From positions 24,381,636-24,445,635 of the forward strand of contig CM069459.1 in the NCBI GenBank assembly GCA_035610835.1: a stretch of DNA of 64,000 nt, in the 5' to 3' direction. This stretch comes from Ophiura sarsii. Lineage: Eukaryota; Echinodermata; Ophiuroidea; Amphilepidida; Ophiuridae. Shown one piece after another: positions 31,639 to 42,352 of the stretch (positions are counted from its first letter, which is position 1; every line of letters starts with the position of its first letter). A model generated the notes under the pieces. That model ran no database searches. It was not told the origin of the DNA and saw nothing but the letters and a program-made list of their open reading frames with translations. Position numbers and translations under genes: made by a program.

Positions 31639-32405
31639 GTCTATCATACATCTTCTCCAAATTACCTATTTTCTTATATAAAAAGGTAGGAAGTAGAGAA
31701 TATGAAATTTACTATCTTCAGTAGATAGCGACATGCAATCTTGTTATCCAGACAAGAAGGCTACAAAAAACACCTTGGCATTGTGTTGAAATTATAAGCT
31801 AGTTACTTAAAAATTGTTAAACAAAATTTCAATGAACATTGTGCTTCATTCCCCCATTTTATGTGATAAATGGGATGTCGTCGGATTATAGTGGGACTAT
31901 AAATGACATGATCCTTTCATGACATGATCCCTGCATTAAAAGAGAGCTAAGAAAGCTATCTTCAAAAGATGATATTGAACTTGATTGATCAACAAAAAAC
32001 TTCCTTAAGTCCCCCCTTAAGTCTATCATACATCTTCTCCAAATAGCTACCTTTTTTCTTATATAAAAAGGTAGGAAGGAGAGAATATGAAATGTACTAT
32101 CTTCAGTAGATAGCAACATACAATCTTGTTATCCAGACAAGAAGGCTCCAAAAAACAACTTGGCAATGTGTTGAAATTATAAGCTAGTTACTTAAAAATT
32201 GTTAAACAAAATCTCACTGAACATTGTGCTTCATTCCCCCATTTTATGTGACAAACGGATGTCGTTGGATTATAGTGAGACTATAAATGACACGATCCTT
32301 TCAAAATTAGAATTGATTTGAGCAATGTGTATTTACCTGCATTAAAAGAAAGCTATGAAAGCTATCTTCAAAAGATTATATTGAACTTGATTGATGACAA
32401 TTAGC
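31639..32405 (+). repeat. Family K: tandem duplication of a roughly 380-bp block
   Basis: CTATCATACATCTTCTCCAA begins at 31641 and again at 32023 (offset 382). The two blocks match throughout, through AAGGTAGGAAG, TATCTTCAGTAGATAG, TCCAGACAAGAAGGCT, TGCTTCATTCCCCCATTTTA and GAAAGCTATCTTCAAAAGAT. The first block has an extra CATGACATGATCC duplication and lost some 3' sequence. No coding frame is shared between blocks. Confidence 0.88.
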
Positions 32406-32711
32406 TATTAGGATATCAATGAATAATTGTTCACAGATTTGATGACTGAAGACAAATGTCATATTGTTCTTGTGTTCTTTAGAGTTGTCTTCAGAAGAAT
32501 GCAAGAATAGATGGCAACATATCTTATCTCAGAATGCATTTCAGAATGCATTGATCAAATTGAACTTTCCTACATTATTCGAAAACAAGTGCTATATTTA
32601 CAGGGCTAGAAAAGTTAAGATTTCTTTTCAACCAGCCAGTCGGGCAGGTTACTCATAAAAATACTTGCCTGACAGAAATTCCACCAGCCAGTGTAACTCA
32701 CTTACACTGTG
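32406..32711. other. No gene; left flank of a hAT-like element
   Basis: ACACTGTG at 32704-32711 is the left target duplication. Otherwise nothing supported. Confidence 0.5.
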
Positions 32712-32981
32712 CAGTGGCGTACCCAGCTTTTTTGGAAACTGGGGGGCACGACCATAGTTGTACAATTTTTTTTACAGACTCCCCCAAAAATTGTAAAACA
32801 TGCACAATTTTTTCTCCGTCAATAGCTGAAATCTTGATAAGTGGTGGGGGGGGGGGGATTAACTTGTCCACATAACCGGCCAAAAAATTGCATGGTCAAA
32901 ATCGCAAATCTACAGACGGAGGGTCGTTTTTACCGACGAGGTTATTTCAGGGGGGCCCTGGCCCCCCTGGGTACGCCACTG
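32712..32981. mobile_element. hAT-like MITE, 270 bp
   Basis: Termini CAGTGGCGTACCCAG and CTGGGTACGCCACTG are perfect inverses. The flanks are ACACTGTG and ACATTGTG, an 8-bp duplication with one change. CAGNG ends with 8-bp duplication are the hAT signature. The interior has a G12 run and a GGGGGGCCC / GGCCCCCC palindrome. Related elements: 41509 and 49774. Confidence 0.88.
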
Positions 32982-34115
32982 ACATTGTGAGCTTGAAAAA
33001 CTTTACCTGTCAGTTGGGCGGGTAATTTTGTATCCTAATCCTCCCGACGCAAAATGTATCCAGTGAGCGGATGCTATTTCCAGGCTAGTATATTTAGATT
33101 AAAAATATAGGACAAGATAAAATAATATTGTTGTCAGAAATGGTCAAACAATATTAACCCTAACCACCACTATGAGTACTAAAATCTAACTCCAATGTTA
33201 TGGACATAGCCACCACTTCCTTAGTCTTATTACATAATAAATGCAGGCTATCCATGGTGACAACAAATTAGTTTACAGGAGCATATAACTATGTGGCTTG
33301 GTGGATATTTCTTTGTACACCAACTCAGGATTGAGTCCCAGCGCTTGCAGGGCCAGTATTGTATCCTATAATAGCTTCTCCTTTTATCAGTCAGTCTGAT
33401 GGAATATAAAAACGTAATTTTATTTTTATTCGTGTCCCGCTACTGGTGGCCGCCATTATCACATGAGGGCGTACATGTGTCCCGGATGTTGTATGGCTCT
33501 ACACGGTAAAGTACAGGAAAATTTGCCTTGATGTAAAATTTGTGAGGTCCAGCAAAATGAGGGTTGAATGAAAACTTCTGATCCCCGCAGTTAAATATAT
33601 TTGCTAGCTTTTCACAAACGGACAAAATAATCTATCGACGGAAAAAGAAAAAAAATGAGTTTAAGTCGCAAATATGGGCCAGATTTGTTCATGTGGGCGT
33701 GTTTTTTTCACTACAAAATGACGTCATGGGTATGTTCGGGTCAATTGAACCTAAAATAGAGCAAATTATGATTAAAGATGAATTGGGCACGTCATTCAAG
33801 TAAAAGGTAAAAAATTGGCATGATTGACGGCCGCTATAATGACGTAATGCTACAATGGCGGCCTCCATGAATGCGCAGCACTAATTTAAAAATTCATATT
33901 TTTTTATTCGATCTTACTGACTGTTTATCTTTTCTTTTTAATTTCCCAGATTGTGTTGTTCCTAAAACCATCCCAAGTGTGTAAGGGTTAATTTATCATT
34001 CAACTTCTTTCATAATTTAACTGTTTGCTTATAATTGTTTTACTGTTTGCACCTCCGAATAGGTCGTCTAGATAGATGACGCATTATAAATTCATTATTA
34101 TTATTAACCTTATTT
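32982..34115. other. No recognisable gene
   Basis: Contains TTAACCCTAACC at 33156. GGCCGCCATTATCAC near 33448 and CAATGGCGGCCTCC near 33852 are weakly inverted and could mark an old element. No coding support. Confidence 0.35.
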
Positions 34116-34770
34116 CATAGCAAACCATGGCATTAACACACAAAAGTGCACCAGAAAGATATAATTCATGTCCTGAAATCTTTCATACTTGATTAAAGCA
34201 GACTTGTCTTCCAAATTCCACACTGTTTCAAGAAGAAAAATAGTTGCCCTGAAACCAAGGGGGAAACCATCTTATCATGATTATAGCAACCCATTAACAC
34301 ACAAAAGAATACAGGGAAGTGATTTTATGTCATGAAATCTGATTCAAAGAATCCTTGAAGGATTAATCTAGTTGCCCGGCAGGTAAGGGAAAAAAACCTT
34401 TCCATTACCAACCCATTCATACACTAAAGTATACACAGTGAAAACTTGATCATGGCATACTTGTCTTCCAAATTTATCTTTGAAGCAACAAATTAATTGC
34501 CCGGTAACTAAGGAAAAACCATCTTAAGTGAACCATTAGCACAAAAGTACACAGGGAAGTAATTTTACGTCATTAAATCTGATTCACATACTTGATTAAA
34601 CCAAATTTCACCTTGAAGCAAAAATCTAGTTACTTTACAAACAAGGGCACAAATACATTATATAGCAAACCATTAACACACAAAAGTACACCGCGAAGTG
34701 ATTTGGATCGGATGAAATCTGATTCGCACACTTGATAACAGCAAACTTGTCTTCAACCATGTAAAACGAG
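34116..34770. repeat. Degenerate tandem repeat, about 120-180 bp, four to five units
   Basis: The phrase ACCATTAACACACAAAAGTACAC with AGTGATTT..GTCATGAAATCTGATTC recurs near 34128, 34289, 34412, 34528 and 34671. Each is followed by CTTGATTAAA, CTTGTCTTCCAAATT and TAGTTGCCCGG phrases. Units have drifted and vary in length. Confidence 0.75.
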
Positions 34771-34795
34771 TGCTATCTTCCCAAGATAGCACTTC
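34765..34795. repeat. Dispersed GCTATCTTC hairpin
   Basis: AGTGCTATCTTC CC AAGATAGCACTT, nearly the same as 27330-27353. It directly follows the tandem repeat. Confidence 0.75.
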
Positions 34796-35435
34796 CTCCG
34801 TGTCAATATCAATACTCCAAATCGGAACCAACCGAGCAAACTGAATCATTTTCCCATCCCTGAGGGAAAGTTGACACTAAATCCCGATCGTTTTCTTCGT
34901 CTTAGCTTTAGCGCCATTTCTAGCAGTTTTTTATCACCCCTGTAGTCAATTAGTCATTTAACCCTATGACTCACCAACTTCAACTTCACTACATATCATG
35001 GGTATTGGTTGATGGAACATCTACAGGGGAAAAAAGCTGCCAGGTTGCATCTTGCTTTTATTTTTGATGGTAAACTACATAAGGCAGGGTTCTCAATTAC
35101 TGCTCGATGGTTGTAGAGGGTCATAAATATTTAAAAACCAATCTGGGGATGGCAGCAAATAAACCTTGTCTTGTTTTTGTTTTTCTCTTTTAGAACTGTT
35201 GAAGAGCCAGTTATCATTTCTTGAAGAGCCAGATTTTGCTAGCTAGTAGGCTATCTTGAGAACCCCTGAGGTAAGGCTTCGGCTAGCATGCAGAGTGGAG
35301 GAGGGGAGAAGAAGCTGACTTTTAACCCTAACCTTCCTGGACCTTACAAAAACCTGACAGTGCTACAATCTTGTACCATCAATCTCATGCCATGCTCAGC
35401 GCTCGGTTCAATTTGTGAAAAAAAATTAAGTTTTT
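34796..35435. other. No recognisable gene
   Basis: TTTTAACCCTAACCTTCCTGG at about 35319 is another copy of the SINE-tail word in reverse. Nothing else supported. Confidence 0.35.
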
Positions 35436-35439
35436 TGAA

Positions 35440-35513
35440 CCCCCTGTGTAGCTCAGTCGGTAGAGCATCAGTCTTGCACGCATGCACTCGGCCCGGGTTT
35501 GATCTTCGGCACG
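35440..35513 (+). mobile_element. tRNA-like sequence, probable SINE head or tRNA pseudogene
   Basis: GTGTAGCTCAGTCGGTAGAG fits an A box very well, and GGGTTTGATCTTC is a degraded B box (GGTTCGATTCC type). The anticodon arm region is longer than normal and the acceptor ends do not pair, so a working tRNA gene is unlikely. It may still carry internal pol III promoter boxes. Confidence 0.6.
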
Positions 35514-35753
35514 TGTGGAGATTGATTTTCCCCTCAAACTTGACCCATTTTTCTCCCCCTGATAGTTTAACCACAAAAACACGCCCGGGGAGTTTTATGG
35601 TAGTAATTATCACATGGATCACTAGGATATACTTGAGTCCTAGAGATGAGATTGGAGTCTTAAAAGTCAGCACACAACTGCTTCACTACATGAGAGATTT
35701 AGGTTGTTTTTTCTTCAAATTATATAGCCACATGTAAGTTCAATACATAGTTT

Positions 35754-36203
35754 AAGGAAGTGTCCATCAAGCACAACATTGTGCATTATATGTTAGAAGA
35801 ATAATTACCGAGCCCAAATTGCGTAGTACTATAGAACAAATCATCATATTATACTTATCATAAAAACGATTAAATACTGCTATTTCTCAACGTGCAATTT
35901 TTAAAATTCGCGGTGATCGAAAGTCCCGGTTTTAAAATTCGCCGTGATCGAAAGTCCTGACATCAATGTCGTCATGGTTATTGGTGCTCATATTTGTGCA
36001 AGTGCATTGTATAACTATGACTTCATTGATACCGGGACATTCGATCGCTGCAAATTTAAAAAAAATTGCATGTTGAGAGATGGCAGTTTTTATTCGGTTT
36101 TGTGATAAGTACGATGTTTTGTTCTATATAATTACGAAATTTGGGCTCGATAATTATTTTTCTAACATATAATGCACAATGATGTGCTTGCTGGACGCCT
36201 CCT
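35754..36203. mobile_element. 450-bp foldback element
   Basis: The left arm GTCCATCAAGCACAACATTG, TGCATTATATGTTAGAAGAA, TAATTACCGAGCCCAAATT is inverted at 36130-36203, and the arms continue inward (TTTTGTGATAAG, CTCAACATGCAATTTTT). The centre holds two direct copies of AAAATTCGC.GTGATCGAAAGTCC at about 35917 and 35954. Confidence 0.85.
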
Positions 36204-37170
36204 ATAAAAAACTTCTACGAGATAATCAGGCCAAATATGATCATTCGCTTTTACACCCGGCAGCTATAGGAGACAGCACCTTTTTACCCGTATTCCTTTC
36301 TCTTTATATAGCTGTATTCTAATAGCATCACTTAACCTGTACACCCTCGAGGCTGATGAACACTTGAAGAGCAACCGAAAAACCCGCAAAATTGATTTTC
36401 TTTTTTTCGCCTCTCCAAAATCACATGCTTTAATACAAACCAACAAATAAATCATATCCCTTATAAGAGCAACGTGATTGGTCCTTCTAAAAAGAGAGTA
36501 GATGAACCATCAATATAATCATATATTTATCCTGAACTTTACAACAAATTGGTCAAAAATTCAAAAGTTTGTGCAAAATTTGACAATTTTTCAGTAACCA
36601 TAGCAACCATTTCAGCATGTAAAAGGTAGTCTGCTTAGTTTGGTGTAGATTACACGCCACACCTGACTATACACCAGGTGAATTGGATGTTATTGATCAT
36701 AGCCGCCTTACATTTCTGGTATAGCAGCCAGATTCTAGTGGCCAATGGGCTTGGTTACGAGATGACACCTTGTTCTTTTACAGGCTTGTAAAATACCATT
36801 TGGTGTAAGCCTGTGTTGCCAAGAAATAGCGTCACTCAGTCATATGGAGCTCAATTTGTGGTGGCAAGGATGTAGTATTTAGCAAAAGGAGCCCAAAATC
36901 ACATAATATTTTCACAATTGTGTTAAGAATTGTACCCGTTATCCAAAAATAAATACTGAATCCTAAACTCCAATCCTTATCATATATTTATGTATAACTA
37001 GTTTGTAATTTAGATCCAATTCAATTCAATTCAAATCAAAATTCAAATCAGCTTCATTCATGGTGGTGTAAGATTATAAAGAAACACTGATTTATAAGCA
37101 ATCCCAGTTGTGAAAAAAATTAAACTAAAAAACACTACACGTTGCGGTTCTTCGTTAAGGATGAGAGCAG
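36204..37170. other. No gene; left flank of the large foldback element
   Basis: Includes CCCGGCAGCTATAGGAGACA at 36256 (also at 3505 and 4126) and short direct TTCAATTCAA words at 37020-37040. GAGAGCAG at 37163-37170 is the left target duplication of the next element. Confidence 0.5.
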
Positions 37171-37617
37171 GGTGACATGTCTATAGTCCGACGGTTCTTT
37201 AGTTCGAAGGTTCTATAGTCCGAAGGGTTCTATAATCCGAAAAAAATACGATTCTATAGTCCGAAGGTTCTATAGTCCGAAAAATAATTAAGGTTCTATA
37301 ATCCGAAAGGTTCTATAATACGAAAATGAAAAGGGTTCTCTAATCCGAACATGAAAAACGATTCTTTAGTCCGAATACTATGAACGTGTTCTATAATCCG
37401 ATTTTTGAATAAGGTTCTTTAATCCGAACATTAAAACAGGTTCTCTAGTCCGAACTTGAATTAAGGTTCTTTAATCCGATTCATAAAAAAAGGTTCTCTA
37501 GTCCGAATCTTAAAAGAGGTTCTATAGTCCGAATCATATAGCGTGTTCTATAGTCCGAATGGGTCAAAAGGTTCTCTAATCCGAAAAATTAGTTTTTTCA
37601 GGTTCTACAGGTTCTAA
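37171..37617 (+). repeat. Left terminal array, about 18 units of TTCTATAGTCCGAA type
   Basis: Core TTCTnTArTCCGAA with AGG before it and 8-10 bp of variable AT-rich spacer. The period is about 26 bp inside and 16-20 bp near the outer end. The third core position varies (TATAG, TTTAG, CTAG, TATAA) but TTCT and TCCGA are held. Confidence 0.95.
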
Positions 37618-38035
37618 TGTTAATTTAAAATATGATATGTTGCGAAACTGACGTTGATTAAAAAGCTTCTTTATAAAAGAGCTAATGGGCTTTTCTTAAT
37701 TCATCTCAGCATTCTCTTCAATGGGTAATTTTAAAGATCAAACCATTACAGAGAGGAAAGAGTAAGGTATTTTAATATTATAGGTTCAATCGAACAAGAC
37801 TGCCGTGTCGTCTGAAATTGTCATAGCGCCACCATCTGCAGACCACTGATCTGCAGACCATGCATCATAACTTGCGCCCTTAGTTGTACATTCTCCCGTG
37901 GAATTTAGTGGCATAGCTTATGATTTTAATAGCGAGGCAGGGGCAAGCCCAGTTCAGTGACGTAGCCACGTAGCCAAGGCCAGGGGTGTGCGGGTGAGGT
38001 GGAGTGCACAGATTCCTGAACAATTACACAAATGT
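37618..38035. other. Interior of the foldback element, no feature
   Basis: ATCTGCAGACCACTG / ATCTGCAGACCATGC is a short tandem near 37840. No coding frame. Confidence 0.4.
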
Positions 38036-38105
38036 AAGGAAAAGATCAAAATGGAAATTGCTTAGAATGCCCTTTAAGCAATTTCCATTTTTATCTTTTC
38101 CTTTA
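38036..38105. repeat. 70-bp hairpin
   Basis: AAGGAAAAGATCAAAATGG, AAATTGCTTA pairs with TAAGCAATTTCCATTTTTAT, CTTTTCCTT across a 10-base loop. Only one or two mismatches. Confidence 0.9.
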
Positions 38106-38189
38106 GAGAGCATCTTCAACAGAGCGGGCGCGAAGTTCAACTCAATGCACTAACGTATGTAAGGCATACGGAGACGTGCCGCTCCAGTG

Positions 38190-38560
38190 GGTCGTTTGTT
38201 CATGAGACATCCTTAGCCATGGGTAGGCTTTTCAACTGAAAAATCCTTAGACATGGGTCCTGTTATTGACACTAGCCCTTAGCAATGGGTCAGATTTGAG
38301 CGCATCGTTGACGACGTTTTTTCCGGGCGTTTTTCAATATCAACCTGAATTCAATTCTATAAATACAACCCCGGAATCGTGGAATTCAACCCATTTAACC
38401 ATAGAAACCCTTAGAAATGGGTCTACATTTGAAGAAAAATCCTTAGACATGGGTACCCTTTCCGGCAAAATTACCCTTGGAAGTGGGTATGGGTTTTGAG
38501 GCTGGAGCTGCACCCCGTCCAAAATAAATCCAAGTACCCCCCCCCCGGGCATTTGACCTA
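38190..38560. repeat. Dispersed repeat copy, CCTTAGACATGGGT / CCCCCCC type
   Basis: CCTTAG.CATGGGT recurs at about 38208, 38249, 38278, 38409 and 38442, followed by GGGTATGGGTTTTGAGGCTG and AAGTACCCCCCCCCCGGGC. It parallels 19010-19205. Confidence 0.65.
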
Positions 38561-38932
38561 GGCCTACATATTATCGGCTGTGGAAAGGTCACCCCATCCC
38601 CTGTTTTATTTTAAGACATGCAGGAGAAGCATCCTCGAGCAGGCCGATGTTATCATGGCTATAAAGCCTTACTAGGCTATGTGCACACGTGGCAATCCAA
38701 AACAAGGGGTGGGGAGGTATAATCATAATAATAGGGGAGGGCAGGGCCTGACAGCCTCTCCTATATTTTAATATATTCATTATAATTTCATTATAATTAT
38801 ATATCGTTCGTTCTATATCCATTCTACACCCACACCGATTGATTTCACTTGGGGGCAAGCGGGGGAGGGGGGGGGGGGGCAAGGGTTCCCTGACCCCCCC
38901 CCCCCCCCCCACCACCGCTGGTTACGCCACTG
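38561..38932 (-). mobile_element. hAT-like fragment ending GTTACGCCACTG, with G and C runs
   Basis: The right end CTGGTTACGCCACTG (to 38932) is the inverse of the CAGTGGCGTAACCAG terminus. The left end is not clear. Contains G and C homopolymers of 10-17 bases at 38858-38910. Reading frames here are Gly/Pro homopolymer readings. Confidence 0.55.
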
Positions 38933-39042
38933 GGTGTTAGGCCTACGGTTTGGCGACATGTCATAATCATATTAATATCAGACAGTGAAATAAGTTTCAA
39001 GATAACCAGGGTTAAGGTCAAACAAGCCATGTTTCTCTACAT

Positions 39043-39917
39043 CAGTGGCGTAACCAGCGGTGTTGGGGAGCCCCCCCCCCCCCACCCCACTTGAAACCCT
39101 CCCCCCGCTTGCACCCCCCCCCCCCCCCCCCCCCCACCCAAATGAAATCAAGTAAAGCTGTAAATAAAATTTACAAAAAAGTACACACCAAATCCCCCCA
39201 ATAATGACGTCGTGTCGGTTGAGATGGCACTGTCGGTTCATTTGACGAAAGGAATCATGGAATTATGATGGTCAAAAGTACTCATATGAACATTTTTCGC
39301 GCGCTACGCGAGCATAATGTCTTCCAAAAATGAAATATTCTTTGGTACAAGCTTGTTTAGAGCCAAAATGTAGCTCAATCGTGCAAAAATAGCTGTAAAG
39401 TCGAAAATTTTCGCGCACTACGCGCGAACCTCTTTACTCAAAAAATCTTGGATTGTCTTAGAACCCCCCCCCCCCATTTCAAGCAGTGGCGTAACTAGAC
39501 TTTTTCATTTGGGGGGGGGGGGGCAGGAAGGGGCAGTGACTTGAAATGGGGGGCTCCTAAGACAATCCTAGATTTGTTGAGTACAGAGATGCTCGCGTAG
39601 CGCGCGGAAATTTTCGACTTTACAGCTATTTTTGCACGATTGAGCTACATTTTGGCTCTAAACAAGCTTGTACCAAAGAATATTTGATTTTGGGAAGACA
39701 TATGCGCGCGTAGCGCGCAATTTTTTTTCATATATGTACTTTTGACCATCATAATTTCATGATTCCTTTCGTCAAATGAACCGACAGTGCCAATCTCAAC
39801 CGACACAACGTCATTATTGGGGGGATTTGGTGTGTACTTTTTTTTGTAAATTTTATTTACAGCCGTACTTGATTTCATTTGGGGGCAAGCGGGGGGGGGG
39901 GGGGGGGGGGGGGGCTC
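39043..39917. repeat. Roughly 870-bp imperfect palindrome of hAT-like repeat sequence
   Basis: 39113-39478 and 39535-39915 are inverted copies: AAATGAAATCAAGTA, AATCCCCCCAATAATGACGT, GGAATCATGGAATTATGATG, TTTCGCGCGCTACGCGAGC, AAGCTTGTTTAGAGCCAAAA, CATTTCAAG. CAGTGGCGTAACCAG at 39043 and CAGTGGCGTAACTAG at 39484 mark hAT-like starts. Poly-G/C tracts (up to about 22) lie at the outer ends and centre. Probably two elements inserted head to head, or one foldback. Confidence 0.75.
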
Positions 39918-40165
39918 CCGAAGATAGCAACTTACTCTGATAGACTTGCTATCTACTGAAGATACCAACTTACTCTGATAAACCTGCTATCTATTGAAGA
40001 TAGCAACTTACTCTGTTATACTTGCTTTCACTGAAGATAGCAATTTGCTCTACTAATGGACTTGCTATCTACTGAAGATAGCAATTTACTCTGATAGAAT
40101 TGCTATCTACCGAAGATAGCAATTTACTCAGATAGACTTGCTATCTACCGAAGATAGCAACTTGA
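39917..40165. repeat. 38-bp array of GAAGATAGCAA hairpin units
   Basis: About six units of GAAGATAGCAATTTACTCTG, ATAGACTTGCTATCTACT. Within each junction TTGCTATCTACN and GAAGATAGCAA pair as a hairpin. The same hairpin word occurs singly elsewhere (27330, 31711, 32098, 34770) and clustered at 52595-52875. Confidence 0.9.
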
Positions 40166-41508
40166 AAAATGACCTACGTGTTCGAAATTTTCTGTGAGAA
40201 AAGAGTAAGACTTACAGTTTAAGTATCATAAGTTTATATTAGTAATTACTGACACGTGTCACGGTTCAGAGATATGTTCAATGGTTGCAGGTATTTATTG
40301 AATGCCCCTCGTATGATGGTCAAAAGTACACACACGTAAACGCGCGCATGTGTCCCAAAAATTGAATGTGGATGATCGGTTGATTTACTTTTTTTAAAAC
40401 TGAAAGCCCTATAAGGTGTAAAACAAGAAGGCATGCTATAAAACGTGCATTTGAGCCCTTATCATCATTTTTACCTTTTTGACCCCTTTTTGACAGTAAA
40501 TGCGTAGGCAATGCAGCGAATTTTGTTTCGCGTCATGCGGTATTCCACGGCAGCACTTTTTTGAAGAGTAAAGAAATGACACTTTTCGTTTATTTGTGGA
40601 AAAGTAAGTCGGTGACCCCTATTTTTTATTTAAGAAATAAAACGGACACATAGTTGCGCATCTTTTAAACAAATATTACAAAAAATTGGTCAACGTCCTA
40701 GAAGAAAATTAACAGAGGCAAAGGAAATATGAAAAGAAGATTTAGACAATGTGTATGATGTATTGTTAACAAAAACACCGAGTCTAATTAAACCATCGTT
40801 TTAAAAAAAGTTTTTGGTAAAAAATGACGAAATTGCACCGACATTATTGTTGTGGTAAAAAGTCATCACTTTTGAATTTTGAATTTACGGTACTGGCGAT
40901 GCGCCGAGCAGAAGCGTAAACTAGGGTCCTTGAAGGCGGCATGTCTGTGATGGTGGGGGGGGGGGGCAACAGGGGGAAGCCTTTTAATATGCCTATTATG
41001 GGTCAAGAGTCACAAACTTATATTTTGCCCGGCATTTTTGCTTAAAGCCATTTCAATTAACTCTCATTTTAATTTTATAAGATATAATATAAGTGTCTGG
41101 TTGCTCAGCAAAAAAAAAGGGGTGGGCTTTTGTATTTATTTTCAATCTCATTCCGTCTCTCTCTTTTTATCATCTCGCTTTTTCTTCCTTAGTTTCGCCC
41201 TTTTTTCTTCCTTTTTTGACAGACCCGGGGTACACCCTATTATACACCCCCACGTGTTCGCGCCTGTGACAAAAAAGTGAGAAGTGGGAAGACCTCACCA
41301 GTGATGTGACCGGAAAATGTCGATTTTGTAATTTATAGGCATAGCCTACTGTATAGTTTTTTAGACCATTTTTGTACATGCAATTTCAAGAATTTATCGA
41401 AAGTGCGCAGCGCATTCCTAGATCTGACATTTGACATTGTCGTGAACGAGAACGTCGTAAACTTAGTATCCGATTATAGATAATAACTTAGGTTTATTTA
41501 AAAATCAG
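40166..41508. other. Interior of the foldback element, no gene
   Basis: About 1.3 kb without a recognisable coding frame. A G11 run lies at 40956-40967. AAAATCAG at 41501-41508 is the left duplication of the next MITE. Confidence 0.45.
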
Positions 41509-41877
41509 CAGTGGCGTAACCAGAGGGGGTGGGGGGGTGGCATTTCCCCACCCAGTCAGAAGCCATGCCTCCCCGATGCCCCCCTAAATGAAATATGACG
41601 AATACGAAATACAATTTGTCCAGTGGCTTGACTTTTAAAGTAGAAAATAGCCCTAAAATGGTCTGAAATACCTACTTTTAGACCAAATGAAGCTAATTCA
41701 ATTTTGATATTAAAAGGCAAACATTTTCGCGCGCGCCCCCACACATGTATCTTGTGTCCCCCGTTTGCCAACCATTTTTTAATGCTGGCGCCGCCGTCCC
41801 CCCCCCCACCCCCAGTCAGAGGTCATGTTCCCCTGATTCTCCCCCCATATTGAATTATAGCTATAGTTACGCCCCTG
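41509..41877. mobile_element. hAT-like MITE, 369 bp, exact 8-bp duplication
   Basis: CAGTGGCGTAACCAGAGGGGG at the left, ATAGTTACGCCCCTG at the right. AAAATCAG stands on both sides (41501-41508 and 41878-41885). The interior has G and C runs and no coding frame. Confidence 0.9.
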
Positions 41878-41890
41878 AAAATCAGCAAAA

Positions 41891-42126
41891 TTAACACTTT
41901 CCACGCGGCTACCATAATTATACAGAATTTTCAAACCGTTCACATTTTTAAAGTATATCTCTGAACCAATACTAGGCATGTTTGTACTTATCTTGATTCA
42001 TGTTTCACGGTAATTCCAAATATGGCAACGAAATTCAATATTTCTGACTTATATAGGCCTACGTAAACATTTTGTGACATTTTGGAATGTCGTCTTCAGA
42101 CGCCTGCCGCGTGGAAAGTGGCATTA
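41891..42126 (+). mobile_element. Family A MITE copy, right end decayed
   Basis: TTAACACTTTCCACGCGGC (perfect) at the left; GCCGCGTGGAAAGTG at the right then GCATTA instead of TTAA. It starts 5 bp after the hAT-like duplication. Confidence 0.88.
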
Positions 42127-42352
42127 TACATTTAAATCATTGACAATATTGACGTCTAGTAAAATTGTGGTGATGGTCTTACTCTTGAACAATTATAATT
42201 TCAAAAGATCAAGTTTAACCTTAAATATTCGTGAATACGCATGTGTCCAGCATCGTCTGCATCTGCCACTGCAGCACCCTCTGTAGGTTGAAATGGCTAA
42301 TGTTTCGTGTTATATCCATAGAGGGCGCACTGCAAAATACGCTATTTCAAAT
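42127..42352. other. Interior of the foldback element, no feature
   Basis: Non-coding spacer before the right array. Confidence 0.4.

Noticed and set aside
35440..35513. Working tRNA gene
   Set aside because: Good A box only. The B box is degraded, the anticodon arm is too long and the acceptor ends do not pair.
37171..37617. CRISPR-like array of short repeats with variable spacers
   Set aside because: The context is eukaryotic, repeats of about 16 bp are too short and variable, spacers of about 10 bp are AT-rich and degenerate, and no cas genes are present. An inverted partner array shows it is a transposon terminus.
38589..39968. Glycine/proline-rich proteins on the minus strand
   Set aside because: The frames run through long G/C homopolymers in hAT-like repeats, which are also prone to sequencing error.
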